Shown here: positions 25,122 through 34,726 of the stretch, piece after piece | Numbering within the stretch: the first letter of the stretch is position 1 | Layout of the letters: each line of letters opens with the position of its first letter | Assembly: GCF_000012845.1 (NCBI RefSeq) | Contig: NC_009615.1 | Span: forward strand, 2,323,501 to 2,387,500 | DNA length: 64,000 nucleotides | Reading direction: 5' to 3' | DNA from: Parabacteroides distasonis ATCC 8503 | Lineage (GTDB): Bacteria; Bacteroidota; Bacteroidia; Bacteroidales; Tannerellaceae | Position numbers and translations under genes: made by a program | The notes under the pieces: model-generated | Database searches by the model: none | The model's input: only the letters and a program-made list of their open reading frames with translations | Told to the model about the DNA's origin: nothing

Positions 25122-25153
25122 CAAATATAGACAAGTTTATTTTATAAACCAAA
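25122..25153 (-). promoter_or_regulatory. Promoter with embedded operator copy 1
   Basis: The minus-strand -33 TTTG (25150-25153) and -7 TATATTTG (25122-25129) are separated by 20 bp. The palindrome GTTTATTTTATAAAC (25135-25149) fills the spacer. A protein bound here would block the promoter, so repression is the likely mode. The winged-helix protein encoded last in the operon is the candidate repressor. Confidence 0.75.
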
Positions 25154-25344
25154 TAATATTATAAAATATTCCAATAAAAATTTGACTCTGCAAAATACAG
25201 CCAAAATCCCCCACTAACCCTCCTAGAAAACACGTACATGCTTTCAAAACAACTATTTTAAGTTTGAAACAAAGCAACTTTTTCGCTATATTGCGCACAT
25301 TTAGAATATATATGAACAGGACCAACATACAAATAACTAAAGAT

Positions 25345-25872
25345 ATGAACGAACGAATAATTGCTATACAAGCAGATATTACGACATTGGATGTAGACGC
25401 CATCGTAAATGCCGCGAACAATAGCTTATTGGGAGGTGGCGGCGTAGACGGTGCCATCCATTGGGCCGCCGGTCCGGAACTCCTTGACGAATGCCGGACT
25501 TTACAAGGATGCCCGACCGGAGAGGCGAAGATAACGAAAGGTTATCGATTGAAAGCCCGTCATGTCATACACACCGTCGGTCCCATCTACCGAAACGGAC
25601 AACACGGAGAGCCGGAGCTACTGGAAAATTGTTATCGAAACTCCTTGCGATTGGCGAAAGAGAACAGACTGAGAACAATCGCTTTCCCATCAATAAGCAC
25701 CGGCGTATATGGCTATCCTATCGAGGAGGCGGCACAGATAGCGATCCGCACGATCGATACCTTCCTAAAAGAGAATCCGGAAATCCAGCAAGTCACGATG
25801 TGCTGTTTCTCCGGATACGACAAATCGGTTTATACGAAAGCGCTGGAACAAATTACAACTCACGAGCCGTAA
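25345..25872 (+). CDS. Macrodomain protein, O-acetyl-ADP-ribose deacetylase-like
   Basis: Cytoplasmic macrodomain of 175 residues of the YmdB/MacroD type, which removes O-acetyl-ADP-ribose or mono-ADP-ribose. Hallmarks are [34 protein letters not shown] (about residues 9-42, given here as the family's first two loops) and the second loop [10 protein letters not shown]. The start at 25345 gives the usual N-terminus [11 protein letters not shown]; an in-frame ATG at 25264 would overlap the promoter-like box. Its 3' end overlaps the convergent M15-like gene by 20 bp. Confidence 0.92.
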   Translation: MNERIIAIQADITTLDVDAIVNAANNSLLGGGGVDGAIHWAAGPELLDECRTLQGCPTGEAKITKGYRLKARHVIHTVGPIYRNGQHGEPELLENCYRNSLRLAKENRLRTIAFPSISTGVYGYPIEEAAQIAIRTIDTFLKENPEIQQVTMCCFSGYDKSVYTKALEQITTHEP

Positions 25873-26512
25873 TGTGGAAACACCCTTGCTTGCGTTCGTG
25901 CTTGATATAGCAACGATCCGCCCTGCGCAAATCACGAAGCACGGAGGCAAGCACCATTTTCAAGCGGTCCTTATCAATATTTAAGGTATCTTTCTCATCT
26001 ATCTTAGTATAGCGTACCCATGATACATCGAACGTAGTTCCGTATTGGTGGGCAGAGTTGAGAGAAGAGTTCGTATTCCTTTTTCTCAATTTCTTGACAT
26101 CGGCAACCGTACGGGTTACACTGGTTACCTTTATTTTATAAATGGAAGCATTCAAGTTTTTCAATGAGTCTTGGAAGTTTTTCCCGATATCCTCCAGCAG
26201 ATTAGCGGCTTCCGGCACCAAATACGGAATAGAGTGCGTCAACTCCTCTACCTCGTAATAGTCATTCGTCTTGATCTCCACCATATCCCGGGAGGCGTGC
26301 TCCGCTCCTTCCCTCGAAGAGACAGGCTCTATGCCGATCTTCTTCGCAACGGACAAATGAACGTCATTCAAATCATTAAAATCACGATTATAGCTTCCAT
26401 TGTACCAAATCTTCTTCAATTCACCTCTTTTCTCCTTACAAGAAGAAAAAGCCGTCGCCGACACGATCACGACCAGCAACAACATCACATTAAACACAGT
26501 CTTCATCTTCAT
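25853..26512 (-). CDS. DUF5715-type lipoprotein resembling M15 peptidases
   Basis: Product of about 219 residues. The lipoprotein signal ends TAFSSC. The C-terminal half carries [16 protein letters not shown], matching the SxHxxGxxxD zinc-binding motif of VanY/M15 D,D-carboxypeptidases, and GCFHIT near the end, matching the second histidine of that fold. It may therefore cut peptidoglycan peptides or be a relative that only binds them. An upstream start at 26533 is also open; 26512 (MKMKTVF) gives a cleaner signal peptide. It overlaps the macrodomain gene tail-to-tail. Confidence 0.8.
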   Translation of the reverse strand: MKMKTVFNVMLLLVVIVSATAFSSCKEKRGELKKIWYNGSYNRDFNDLNDVHLSVAKKIGIEPVSSREGAEHASRDMVEIKTNDYYEVEELTHSIPYLVPEAANLLEDIGKNFQDSLKNLNASIYKIKVTSVTRTVADVKKLRKRNTNSSLNSAHQYGTTFDVSWVRYTKIDEKDTLNIDKDRLKMVLASVLRDLRRADRCYIKHERKQGCFHITAREL

Positions 26513-26663
26513 TTCCTTCGTTTTGCCTGACAAACATACGGAAAAATCCGAAATTCCCCCTTAACTCCAATTAGTTTTTCTCTAAATGGTAGACGGACGG
26601 CTGAAAGATGTGTTCCCGTGAAATAAAACTTCTCCCTTTGCATCAATGGATAAAGAATATTAC

Positions 26664-26671
26664 TAATTTTG
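26664..26671 (+). promoter_or_regulatory. -7 box TAATTTTG for phoH
   Basis: Matches TAnnTTTG and lies 67 bp before the phoH ATG. It is probably the promoter of phoH-purC-menG-aroE, which follow each other closely. Confidence 0.5.
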
Positions 26672-26738
26672 TAACTTGATTCGAATAATAAAAAATAGCA
26701 CATCTTTTTGAAGCGTAATTTAATAAAAGGAATAGCGG

Positions 26739-27731
26739 ATGATTGAAAGAATTTATATTCTTGAAAGCGTAGACCCGGTAATTTTCTACGGTGTGAATAA
26801 CTCTAATATGCAATTGATCAAGACATTGTTTCCGAAATTGCGTATCGTTGCCCGTGGAAATGTGATGAAAGTGATTGGAGATGAGGATGAGTCCGAGCTT
26901 TTTCTCAAGAAAATCCGTGAGGTGGAAAAATACTGTGAGGAGTTTAACTCGCTCTCCGAAGACGTGATTCTGGATATTATAAAAGGGAAAGGTCCCACGG
27001 TCGTGAAGCAGGAGAACCTGATCATCCACGGCATGAATGGCAAGCCGATTACCGCACGTACCGAGAATCAACAGTTATTGGTAAAGGCTTTCGAGAACAA
27101 CGATCTGGTTTTCGCCACAGGACCCGCCGGTTCGGGTAAAACATTCGTCGCTATCGCCTTAGCCGTAAAAGCATTAAAGAATAAGGAAGTACGGAAGATC
27201 ATCTTAAGCCGTCCCGCCGTGGAAGCCGGAGAAAAACTGGGTTTCTTGCCGGGTGAGATGAAAGATAAGCTAGATCCCTATCTGCAACCGCTTTACGATG
27301 CCTTGCAGGATATGATACCGGCAGCCAAGCTGAAGGAATATATGGAGAATAACGTGATACAGATCGCCCCGCTAGCGTTTATGCGCGGTCGTACCTTGAA
27401 CGACGCCGTCATTATATTGGACGAGGCGCAAAACACGACGACGCATCAAATCAAGATGTTCTTGACCCGCTTGGGTATGAACGCCAAGATGATCGTCACC
27501 GGAGATGTCACGCAGATAGACCTTCCGCCTTCTACCACGTCCGGATTGATACAGGCCATGCAAATATTGAAGGGCGTAAACGGGATCGGTAAGATCGAGT
27601 TCACCAAGAAAGATATTGTCCGGCATAAACTTGTCCAACGAATCGTAGAGGCTTATGATAAGTTCGATGATAAACGGAAGAAAGAGATCAAAGAGGCAAA
27701 AGAGAAGAAAACGAATATAGACAACAACTAA
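26739..27731 (+). CDS. phoH: PhoH-family ATPase
   Basis: Cytoplasmic P-loop ATPase of 330 residues. Walker A is GPAGSGKT (128-135), Walker B is VIILDEAQN, and conserved [16 protein letters not shown] and [10 protein letters not shown] are present. The N-terminal domain (about 1-100) is the KH-like part found in PhoH/YbeZ proteins. The family is linked to RNA handling and ribosome maturation with YbeY; YbeY is not in this window. It is followed by purC after 11 bp, so the genes are probably co-transcribed. Confidence 0.95.
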   Translation: MIERIYILESVDPVIFYGVNNSNMQLIKTLFPKLRIVARGNVMKVIGDEDESELFLKKIREVEKYCEEFNSLSEDVILDIIKGKGPTVVKQENLIIHGMNGKPITARTENQQLLVKAFENNDLVFATGPAGSGKTFVAIALAVKALKNKEVRKIILSRPAVEAGEKLGFLPGEMKDKLDPYLQPLYDALQDMIPAAKLKEYMENNVIQIAPLAFMRGRTLNDAVIILDEAQNTTTHQIKMFLTRLGMNAKMIVTGDVTQIDLPPSTTSGLIQAMQILKGVNGIGKIEFTKKDIVRHKLVQRIVEAYDKFDDKRKKEIKEAKEKKTNIDNN

Positions 27732-27742
27732 AAGTAAGAGTC

Positions 27743-28693
27743 ATGAAGAAGGCATTAGTTAAAACAGACTTCAATTTCCCGCGACAAAAGAGCGTATACC
27801 ATGGGAAAGTACGCGACGTGTACAACATCAATGACGAGGTATTGGTAATGGTCGCTACAGACCGTATTTCCGCTTTCGATGTTATCTTGCCGGAAGGTAT
27901 TCCTTACAAGGGACAAATGTTAAACCAGATCGCCGCCAAGTTCCTTGACGCTACGACTGATATTTGTCCGAACTGGAAAATGGCTACTCCGGACCCGATG
28001 GTAACGGTTGGCGTTCAATGCCAAGGTTTCCCGGTTGAGATGATCGTACGCGGTTATCTGTGCGGAAGCGCATGGCGTGCTTATAAGAGCGGTGTACGTG
28101 AGATCTGCGGCGTGAAACTACCGGAGGGTATGCGTGAGAACCAACGTTTCCCCGAACCCATCATCACCCCGACCACAAAGGCTGAGATCGGAGAGCATGA
28201 TCAAGATATCTCTAAAGAGGAGATTCTCGCTAAAGGTTTGGTCTCTAAAGAGGACTACGAGGTTCTTGAGAAATATACGATGGCCTTGTTTAAACGCGGT
28301 ACCGAGATCGCTAAGGAACGTGGCTTGATCTTGGTTGACACGAAATATGAGTTCGGTCATCGTGACGGCAAGATCTATTTGATCGACGAGATCCATACTC
28401 CGGATTCCTCCCGTTATTTCTACTCAGAAGGATACGAGGATCGTTTCGCCAAAGGGGAACCGCAGAAGCAACTTTCCAAGGAGTTCGTCCGCGAATGGTT
28501 GATGGAAAATGGCTTCCAAGGTAAATCCGGACAGAAAGTTCCTGAAATGACACCGGAGATCGTAGAAGGAATCAGCAACCGATATATCGAATTGTTCGAG
28601 CATATCACAGGGGAGACTTTCGTAAAAGGCGAGACTGATAACTTGCTGAACCGCATCGAGAAAAACGTTACTGAATATTTACAGAATAAATAA
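27743..28693 (+). CDS. purC: Phosphoribosylaminoimidazole-succinocarboxamide (SAICAR) synthase
   Basis: Cytoplasmic enzyme of 316 residues in purine synthesis, joining CAIR and aspartate to make SAICAR using ATP. Hallmarks are HGKVRDVY near residues 20-27, [45 protein letters not shown] and [13 protein letters not shown]. The longer form, about 310 residues, is the usual one in Bacteroidota. It sits between phoH and menG with short gaps. Confidence 0.97.
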   Translation: MKKALVKTDFNFPRQKSVYHGKVRDVYNINDEVLVMVATDRISAFDVILPEGIPYKGQMLNQIAAKFLDATTDICPNWKMATPDPMVTVGVQCQGFPVEMIVRGYLCGSAWRAYKSGVREICGVKLPEGMRENQRFPEPIITPTTKAEIGEHDQDISKEEILAKGLVSKEDYEVLEKYTMALFKRGTEIAKERGLILVDTKYEFGHRDGKIYLIDEIHTPDSSRYFYSEGYEDRFAKGEPQKQLSKEFVREWLMENGFQGKSGQKVPEMTPEIVEGISNRYIELFEHITGETFVKGETDNLLNRIEKNVTEYLQNK

Positions 28694-28703
28694 GATACCG
28701 CAC

Positions 28704-29447
28704 ATGACACAGTATGGTTCAGAGACAATACTTCCTTATAACAAAGAGGAACAAAAGGGCACGCAAGTCAAACGTATGTTCGACTCGATAGCCGAAACGT
28801 ATGATCAACTCAACCATACTCTCTCATTTGGTATCGACAAGATATGGCGCAGGAAAGGGATCGCTTTCCTGCGTCCTTTCTCTCCTAAAACGATACTGGA
28901 TATCGCTACCGGTACCGGAGACTTGGCTATCTCCATGTACAAAAAGCTGCGACCCGACCATATCGTCGGTGCCGACATCTCGTTAGGCATGATGGAAGTG
29001 GGACGGAAAAAAGTAGCTGCCGCCGGTTATTCGGAGCATATATCCTTCGAGCAACAGGACTGTACGGCCTTGACCTACGAGGAAAACTCGTTCGATGCCG
29101 TAACCGCCGCTTTCGGGGTTCGTAATTTTGAGAACATAGAGCAAGGTATCTCAGAGATGTACCGGGTGCTGAAACCCGGTGGACATATCATGATCTTGGA
29201 ACTTTCCACACCGGAACATTTTCCCATGAGACAACTCTACCAGATCTATTCAAAGACCGTCATCCCCTTTATCGGACGTCTACTCTCTAAAGAAAAAGTC
29301 GCGTATAATTATTTGCCGGCTTCCATCAAGGTAGTTCCTCAGGGAAAGGTCATGACGGATTTACTCACCCGCCAAGGCTTCAAGCAGGCCCGTGTACGGA
29401 CCTTTACCTTCGGGATCTGTTCATTATATACAGGATCTAAAGAATAA
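28704..29447 (+). CDS. menG: Demethylmenaquinone methyltransferase
   Basis: SAM-dependent methyltransferase of 247 residues (UbiE/MenG family) for the last step of menaquinone synthesis. The SAM motif is ILDIATGTGDLAI (about residues 62-74). Family signatures are DSIAETYDQLNHTLSFGIDKIWRR and VLKPGGHIMILELSTP. No ubiquinone is expected in this group, so menG is the better symbol. It starts 10 bp after purC. Confidence 0.95.
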   Translation: MTQYGSETILPYNKEEQKGTQVKRMFDSIAETYDQLNHTLSFGIDKIWRRKGIAFLRPFSPKTILDIATGTGDLAISMYKKLRPDHIVGADISLGMMEVGRKKVAAAGYSEHISFEQQDCTALTYEENSFDAVTAAFGVRNFENIEQGISEMYRVLKPGGHIMILELSTPEHFPMRQLYQIYSKTVIPFIGRLLSKEKVAYNYLPASIKVVPQGKVMTDLLTRQGFKQARVRTFTFGICSLYTGSKE

Positions 29448-29461
29448 ACAATAAAAAGGTT

Positions 29462-30205
29462 ATGCAGAAATATGGCTTACTGGGATATCCCCTCGGACAT
29501 TCGTTTTCTAAAACGTATTTCAACCAGAAGTTTGAGGCGGAGAAGATCGACGCTGAGTACTTGAATTTCGAGATTCCCTCTATCAAGGAGATTAAGAACG
29601 TAATCAAAGAAAACCCTGAACTTAACGGTTTAAACGTGACCATTCCTTATAAGGAACAAGTAATCCCATATTTAGACGATTTGGATGACGATGCCCGTCA
29701 GATCGGAGCGGTAAATGTCATCAAGTTCACAAAAGGTCTTTTCGGCAAACTTAAACTGAAAGGATATAACTCGGATATTATCGGATTCAAGCAATCGATT
29801 GATCCTTTATTGAAAGAAACGCACCGGAAAGCGTTGATCCTTGGTACGGGAGGGGCGTCAAAGGCAGTCTTCCATGGACTGAAACAGCTAGGTGTTGGTG
29901 CCACGCTGGTTTCTCGCAAACCGAAAGAATTTTGTATCACGTACGATGAGATTACTCCGAAGACCATGGAGCAATATACGGTGATCGTGAATACGACTCC
30001 CTTAGGCATGTTCCCGAATATAGACTCATGTCCGGATATCCCGTACGATTTACTTACGCCGAATCATCTATTGTATGATTTACTTTACAATCCGGATGAG
30101 ACCCTTTTCATGAAGAAAGGAAAAGAAAAAGGCGCCGTCGTGAAAAATGGTCTGGAAATGCTTCTATTACAGGCTTTCGCCGCTTGGGAGATCTGGCAGA
30201 AATAG
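29462..30205 (+). CDS. aroE: Shikimate dehydrogenase
   Basis: Cytoplasmic NADP-dependent enzyme of 247 residues reducing 3-dehydroshikimate in the aromatic pathway. Visible motifs are GYPLGHSFSKTYFN (shikimate-binding serines), GLNVTIPYKE with the catalytic lysine, ILGTGGASKAVFHGL (dinucleotide loop) and VNTTPLGMFP. It is somewhat shorter than the E. coli enzyme but complete. It is the last gene of the phoH run; palindrome array C follows. Confidence 0.96.
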   Translation: MQKYGLLGYPLGHSFSKTYFNQKFEAEKIDAEYLNFEIPSIKEIKNVIKENPELNGLNVTIPYKEQVIPYLDDLDDDARQIGAVNVIKFTKGLFGKLKLKGYNSDIIGFKQSIDPLLKETHRKALILGTGGASKAVFHGLKQLGVGATLVSRKPKEFCITYDEITPKTMEQYTVIVNTTPLGMFPNIDSCPDIPYDLLTPNHLLYDLLYNPDETLFMKKGKEKGAVVKNGLEMLLLQAFAAWEIWQK

Positions 30206-30236
30206 ATCGAACGATATCTTTCCAACCACATGATTT

Positions 30237-30322
30237 GATGAAGCTAGCTTCGTGAGCCAATGAAGTTAGCTTCGTTAGTCAATGAAGTTAACTTCACAAG
30301 CGTATGAAGTTAACTTACTTCA
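30237..30322. repeat. Tandem palindrome array C (period 22)
   Basis: TGAAG anchors at 30239, 30261, 30283 and 30305 give an exact 22-bp period. The cores are palindromes such as TGAAGTTAACTTCA. The last unit runs across the TAA stop (30315-30317) of the minus-strand transferase gene. It fills the gap between the convergent aroE and transferase genes. Its sequence is unrelated to arrays A, B and D. Confidence 0.9.
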
Positions 30323-30932
30323 ACCAAGTCAATACATAGTCCGGTGTAACTTGATATGCCAACTCATATTCCCGGCATGCCTCGGTCCGGGTTTCTCGTC
30401 CCTTAAACGTCCCACTCGATAAATAAGGAAAAGGATTCACGTGAAGATGCTTTTGAAAGTCCACTCCTTCCTGCCCGATTATCTTGAACAAGGTTTCTTT
30501 GGCGCACCAATGGATTAATAGATGCTCGACCTCATGCTCCAGATCGATACCCGCCTCTTCCTCCGGATTCATAAAGCGACTTCGTATTTTCAAGATCCGG
30601 TCCGAACGATACTCGATATCGATCCCTGTCGGACGCTTATCCAAGATTACCGCCACATAATCTTTCGTATGAGATATACTTATATATAAAGGTACGCACG
30701 CAAGGAACGGGGCACCCGTAGAATGATAGTCAACCCTTGCCTCCTCTCCTAAAAGCTCTTTTAAAAGCACCCGGCTGGCGAAACGTTCCTGCCTCCGCTT
30801 CTCTGCCGATACCCGCTCCAAAAAAGAAGAATAGTCCGCTTTATGCTCAAGCATCCCCAAAAGCTCATCAGAGCTTTCTTCCATTTTCCAGACTCCATGC
30901 AGCGGCGAGAGTTGTTTATATAGCAAGGCCAT
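30315..30932 (-). CDS. 4'-phosphopantetheinyl transferase superfamily protein
   Basis: Product of 205 residues of the Sfp/AcpT-like group, which attaches phosphopantetheine to carrier proteins. Motifs are ISISHTKDYVAVIL, the metal-binding GIDIEYRSDRILKI, and WCAKETLFKIIG. A dedicated substrate is not evident from context, so acyl carrier protein is the likely target. It follows gldD by one base and ends the mutY-ssb-gldE-gldD run. Its stop codon lies inside palindrome array C. Confidence 0.92.
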   Translation of the reverse strand: MALLYKQLSPLHGVWKMEESSDELLGMLEHKADYSSFLERVSAEKRRQERFASRVLLKELLGEEARVDYHSTGAPFLACVPLYISISHTKDYVAVILDKRPTGIDIEYRSDRILKIRSRFMNPEEEAGIDLEHEVEHLLIHWCAKETLFKIIGQEGVDFQKHLHVNPFPYLSSGTFKGRETRTEACREYELAYQVTPDYVLTWLK

Positions 30933-30933
30933 A

Positions 30934-31521
30934 TTATTCTTTCCAACTAAAAGTTTGTATAAGTTCTATGATATCTTCCCGGATATATTGGATAGCGGGA
31001 GCTAATGAATCCGCATTGGGTTTACAGTCAAAATACAAGGCCCCCCGGAAGAAATTCGATACACTATCTGTCAACAGGAATTGTATGGGAGAAGCCGATT
31101 CTCCATCCAGAAGAAACAACGAGCCATAAACGTTTGCGGCAGGGTTGGAATACGCTTTCTCCGATATCCGATTCTCCGACTTTATCAGGCGGGCGACGAA
31201 AGAGCGGCTTTCCGTTTCCACCGTCACCAAGGACGCGGGAGTAATTGGCAAATAGCTGCAATAAAGCTTAGCCTCTAACTCCGGATACGAGATATTCAAG
31301 CCCGTAACACCCTTCTTTTGATCCGGAACCTCTATGACCGCAGTCTGAGAGACATCAAAATTAAAAGGCAGGTAACTGAGATCAAGCGGTTTATACTGTG
31401 CCTTCGAAGGTTCAATACGAACATAGCCCCGTGGCTTCGGCGTATATTCCACACACGAAATACAGCATATCCCTAAAAACAGAGAACCTCCTATGACAGC
31501 AGCTATCCATTTCATAAACAT
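30934..31521 (-). CDS. gldD: Gliding-motility-type lipoprotein GldD
   Basis: Lipoprotein of 195 residues with a lipobox near ICCISC (about residue 23). It matches GldD by PKPRGYVRIE followed by YPELEAKLYCSYLPI, the NPAANVYGSLF segment and FFRGALYFDCKPNADSL. In gliding Bacteroidota it is needed for motility. It is widely kept in non-gliding gut species, where its role is unknown. It is directly downstream of gldE (no gap), the conserved order. Confidence 0.93.
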   Translation of the reverse strand: MFMKWIAAVIGGSLFLGICCISCVEYTPKPRGYVRIEPSKAQYKPLDLSYLPFNFDVSQTAVIEVPDQKKGVTGLNISYPELEAKLYCSYLPITPASLVTVETESRSFVARLIKSENRISEKAYSNPAANVYGSLFLLDGESASPIQFLLTDSVSNFFRGALYFDCKPNADSLAPAIQYIREDIIELIQTFSWKE

Positions 31522-32874
31522 TTACTTCGTATCTTTCCCATTCTCATCATTCCCTGTATCTTCAAGGATACGGTTAAATTTAACCTTTAATATCCTCCTG
31601 TTATCCACTTCCAGCACTTGGAAACGATATTCCTTAAAATCTATAATCTCCCTACGGCGTGGAAAATCCCCTTTTATCTCCAACAAAAGACCGGCCAAAG
31701 TTTCCACTTCTTCCGTCAATTTACCAAAATCTGAGGGATCGGCATCGATAACCCGGAAGAAATCCGTCAATAATATCTTTGCCTCAAAGATCAAGCTACC
31801 GTCTGCTAAACGGATGAATTGTTGCTCATCCTCATCATACTCATCGGAGATCTCTCCAACAATTTCCTCTAGGATATCTTCCATCGTCACGATACCGGAG
31901 GTACCGCCAAACTCATCGACCACGATCGCCATATGAATTTTATTGGTACGGAACTCTTCCAGCAAATCATCGATCTTCTTGGTTTCCGGCACGAAATAGG
32001 CCGGTCGGATCAAGCTCTGCCAACGGAATGTATCGGGCTTGTCAATATAGGGCAATAAGTCCTTGATATATAAGATACCTTTTATATTATCCTCAGTCTC
32101 GGAATATACCGGAATACGCGAATAGCCGGATTTGATAATAAAATCAACCACCTCACGGAAACTGATCTTGATCTCGATATCTTCCATATCCAGACGAGGA
32201 GTCATGATCTCATCAGCGGTCTTATTATAAAACTTGATAATCTCCGCCAGCATCTCCTTCTCCTCCGGGATCTCGGTAGAGGTTAGCTCTAACGCTTTAG
32301 AAAGCTCATCTACAGAGATATCATATTTCTTTTTCGCTAACGCTTTATTGATGACCGATGTGGAATTAACCAAGATTTTCGAGAATGGGCGGCAGAAGCG
32401 TTCCAAACCACTTAATACGGAGGCTGAAAAACGAACAAAACGCAAAGAATTCTTCTGTGCGTAAATCTTAGGCATGATCTCCCCAAAAAGTAAAAGCAAG
32501 AAAGTCAAGAGAATCGTCTCAAGCACAAAGCCTAGAAGAGGAGCGGCCGAGAAATTAATCCAAGCGTTAATCGCATAGGTACACAGCATAACGACCGCCA
32601 CATTTACAAAATTATTAGCGATCAATATAGATGCCAATAGATACTCCGAACGTTCAAGGAGACGTTTGATAACAGGATCTGCCGGGCGATTCTCTTCCCC
32701 GATCTCATTTAGGTCACCCGGGGTTAGAGAAAAGAATGCCACTTCAGAGGCCGACACGAAGCCGGAAACAAACAGCAGTAAAAAAGCGAGGCTTAATGCG
32801 ATCACAGGACCCGCTGTCAGCGCCTGCACCGTTACGTTTTCAAATAAGCCCCATAAATAATAGTCCGAGTCCAA
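31522..32874 (-). CDS. gldE: GldE-type membrane protein (CNNM/CorC-like with CBS domains)
   Basis: Inner-membrane protein of 450 residues. A DUF21/CNNM-type membrane domain fills about residues 15-195 (LLLFVSGFVSASEVAFFSL). Two CBS domains span about 210-335 (EIMTPRLDMEDIEI, RIPVYSETEDNIKGILYIKDLL, VVDEFGGTSGIVTMEDILEEIVGEI). A CorC-type C-terminal domain follows. The CNNM/CorC group is linked to magnesium and other ion transport; GldE supports gliding in motile relatives. It lies between ssb and gldD, the usual Bacteroidota arrangement. Confidence 0.94.
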   Translation of the reverse strand: MDSDYYLWGLFENVTVQALTAGPVIALSLAFLLLFVSGFVSASEVAFFSLTPGDLNEIGEENRPADPVIKRLLERSEYLLASILIANNFVNVAVVMLCTYAINAWINFSAAPLLGFVLETILLTFLLLLFGEIMPKIYAQKNSLRFVRFSASVLSGLERFCRPFSKILVNSTSVINKALAKKKYDISVDELSKALELTSTEIPEEKEMLAEIIKFYNKTADEIMTPRLDMEDIEIKISFREVVDFIIKSGYSRIPVYSETEDNIKGILYIKDLLPYIDKPDTFRWQSLIRPAYFVPETKKIDDLLEEFRTNKIHMAIVVDEFGGTSGIVTMEDILEEIVGEISDEYDEDEQQFIRLADGSLIFEAKILLTDFFRVIDADPSDFGKLTEEVETLAGLLLEIKGDFPRRREIIDFKEYRFQVLEVDNRRILKVKFNRILEDTGNDENGKDTK

Positions 32875-32899
32875 GGGAAACAGTATTAGTTAAACAATA

Positions 32900-33409
32900 T
32901 CAGAACGGGAGATCATCCGCGTCACTGGATTCTGAGAATGCGCTAGGCTGCGAGGCGGCTGGCTGTTGATAAGCGGTATTTGGCGCCGTGGTCGGTTGAG
33001 CCGGTTGTCCTTGTCCCACATTGGGCTGCATACTACCGCCTTGTGCAGTCGTATTTCCACCATCGGCCGGACGGGAACCCGTGCTGTAAAACTCGATACG
33101 ATCCGCATGGATCTCCGTAACATATCGTTTCACGCCGCTTTGGTCATCATAATTACGAGTACGAATCTTGCCTTCCACATATACACCGGAACCTTTACGT
33201 ACCCATTTTTCCACGAAAGGAACCAAATCCCGACGAACTACGATATTATGCCACTCCGTACGTTCCGGAACCACCGTTCCATTTGCCAACGTATACCCAC
33301 GTTCCGAGGTTGCCAGCGGGAAATTAGCGACAGCGGCACCACTGTCAAAATAGCGAACGTCAGGATCTTTGCCTACGTTGCCGATCAATATAACCTTATT
33401 CAATGACAT
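32900..33409 (-). CDS. ssb: Single-stranded DNA-binding protein
   Basis: Cytoplasmic SSB of 169 residues. The OB fold is at about 1-112 (MSLNKVILIGNVGKDPDVR, EWHNIVV, WVRKGSGVYVEGKIRTR). A low-complexity Gln/Pro/Ala linker leads to the acidic tail DADDLPF, which binds partner proteins. It is a member of the mutY-ssb-gldE-gldD run. Length is normal for the family. Confidence 0.97.
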   Translation of the reverse strand: MSLNKVILIGNVGKDPDVRYFDSGAAVANFPLATSERGYTLANGTVVPERTEWHNIVVRRDLVPFVEKWVRKGSGVYVEGKIRTRNYDDQSGVKRYVTEIHADRIEFYSTGSRPADGGNTTAQGGSMQPNVGQGQPAQPTTAPNTAYQQPAASQPSAFSESSDADDLPF

Positions 33410-33457
33410 AATTCAAATTCTTAATAACCATACAAAGAAACACAAATTCAATCATTC

Positions 33458-34555
33458 TCACAAGTTTCCGTTTAATTTCTCTAAATAAATATGTATCAGC
33501 CGGGGAACGGCATACTTCTCAATATCCCGACAAGGCAGAGAGAGGTAATTCCCCAAGGATTCCGGAACCTGCTCTATCTCTATTTGATAGAAAGAAGCGT
33601 ATAAAATTTGATGGGAGAGCGTATGCTTTACATTCGATAACCCTTGGGTGATACTCAATTTTCCAGCATCTCCCAATAGGTTACGGAAGGCTTGCGTCTC
33701 ACACAAACCGGAAAAATCCATCGCATGATCCGTCTCGATCAATGGAAATTCATACAAACCGGTCCAGATATCCTTCCCCGTCCGTCTGTTCATCCAAGTT
33801 TGTTCTTTATATATAATGTATAGATAGTGGAAATAACGATCCCTTGTCTTCGTCTTATTTTGTTTCACCGGATAAGCTTGCACATTGCCGGAAGCGAACG
33901 CCACGCATTTATCTTTTAGCGGGCACACCCCGCAGTCCGGGTTTTGAGGAACACATTGCAAAGCACCCAATTCCATGATCGCCTGATTATGCGTCCCTGC
34001 GTTCTTAGGGTCCAAGATCATTCCGGCCAGTTCCGCAAATTGCTTTTTACCCTTCGTGGTGTCGATCGGCGTATCTACGGCAAACAAACGGGAAAGTACC
34101 CGGTACACATTTCCATCCACGACCGGACACGGTTGGTTCCAAGCAAAGGAGACGATCGCCGCCGCCGTATACTCCCCGATACCTTTCAAGGATAATACCT
34201 CTTTATAATTCTCCGGGAAAACCCCGTTAAACCGCTCCATGATAGATTTAGCCGCCGCATGTAAGTTACGAGCCCGGCTATAATACCCCAAGCCCTGCCA
34301 ATATTTCAGCACCTCATCCTCTTCCGCCACCGCTAGAGATGCCACATCCGGGAAACGTTCGGTAAAACGCAAAAAATACTCCAATCCCTGTACAACCCGG
34401 GTTTGTTGCAATATAATCTCCGATATCCAGATGATATAAGGGTCTCTCGTTTCCCTCCAAGGAAGCTCTCTTTTATAGGTTTCATACCACTCAACCAATA
34501 TCCGGCTGATTTCTAACTCACTTTCATACTGTAACATAACTGCTCCCTTTCTCAC
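33458..34555 (-). CDS. mutY: Adenine DNA glycosylase MutY
   Basis: Base-excision repair enzyme of 365 residues that removes adenine mispaired with 8-oxoguanine. The catalytic residues are E46 (EIILQQTRV) and D147 (VVDGNVYR), and the HhH motif is LKGIGEYTAAAI. The iron-sulfur cysteines are C201, C208, C211 and C217 with the standard C-X6-C-X2-C-X5-C spacing. The C-terminal NUDIX-like domain reads 8-oxoG. Starts at 34555 or 34537 are both possible. A -7 box TATGTTTG on the minus strand is at 34585-34592. It is divergent from the HU gene. Confidence 0.97.
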   Translation of the reverse strand: MRKGAVMLQYESELEISRILVEWYETYKRELPWRETRDPYIIWISEIILQQTRVVQGLEYFLRFTERFPDVASLAVAEEDEVLKYWQGLGYYSRARNLHAAAKSIMERFNGVFPENYKEVLSLKGIGEYTAAAIVSFAWNQPCPVVDGNVYRVLSRLFAVDTPIDTTKGKKQFAELAGMILDPKNAGTHNQAIMELGALQCVPQNPDCGVCPLKDKCVAFASGNVQAYPVKQNKTKTRDRYFHYLYIIYKEQTWMNRRTGKDIWTGLYEFPLIETDHAMDFSGLCETQAFRNLLGDAGKLSITQGLSNVKHTLSHQILYASFYQIEIEQVPESLGNYLSLPCRDIEKYAVPRLIHIYLEKLNGNL

Positions 34556-34584
34556 TTTTCAACATCATAACTATTTGATTACCG

Positions 34585-34592
34585 CAAACATA
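34585..34592 (-). promoter_or_regulatory. -7 box for mutY-ssb-gldE-gldD
   Basis: Minus-strand TATGTTTG, a full consensus match, 30 bp before the mutY start. Confidence 0.6.
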
Positions 34593-34671
34593 CATATATA
34601 TTACGAATCGAGAAGAATCTTTTTATTTAAAAATTGAAGCTCAATTCTTTTTCCACTTAAATAAAAAGCTA

Positions 34672-34679
34672 TATATTTG
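34672..34679 (+). promoter_or_regulatory. -7 box TATATTTG for the HU gene
   Basis: Full TAnnTTTG match 48 bp before the HU start codon. No strong -33 box is visible. Confidence 0.6.
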
Positions 34680-34726
34680 CATTCCAAAAAATTAATAGGT
34701 CAAAATCAATTAATTAATTTATAGAC

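Larger units (their letters stand above)
25011..25344. promoter_or_regulatory. Divergent intergenic region with duplicated operator
   Basis: This gene-free stretch holds the promoter of the DUF2141-receptor operon (minus strand) with its two operator copies, and probably that of the macrodomain gene (plus strand). For the latter, a TAAGTTTG -7-like box lies at 25259-25266. The rest is A+T-rich with no coding signal. Confidence 0.6.
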
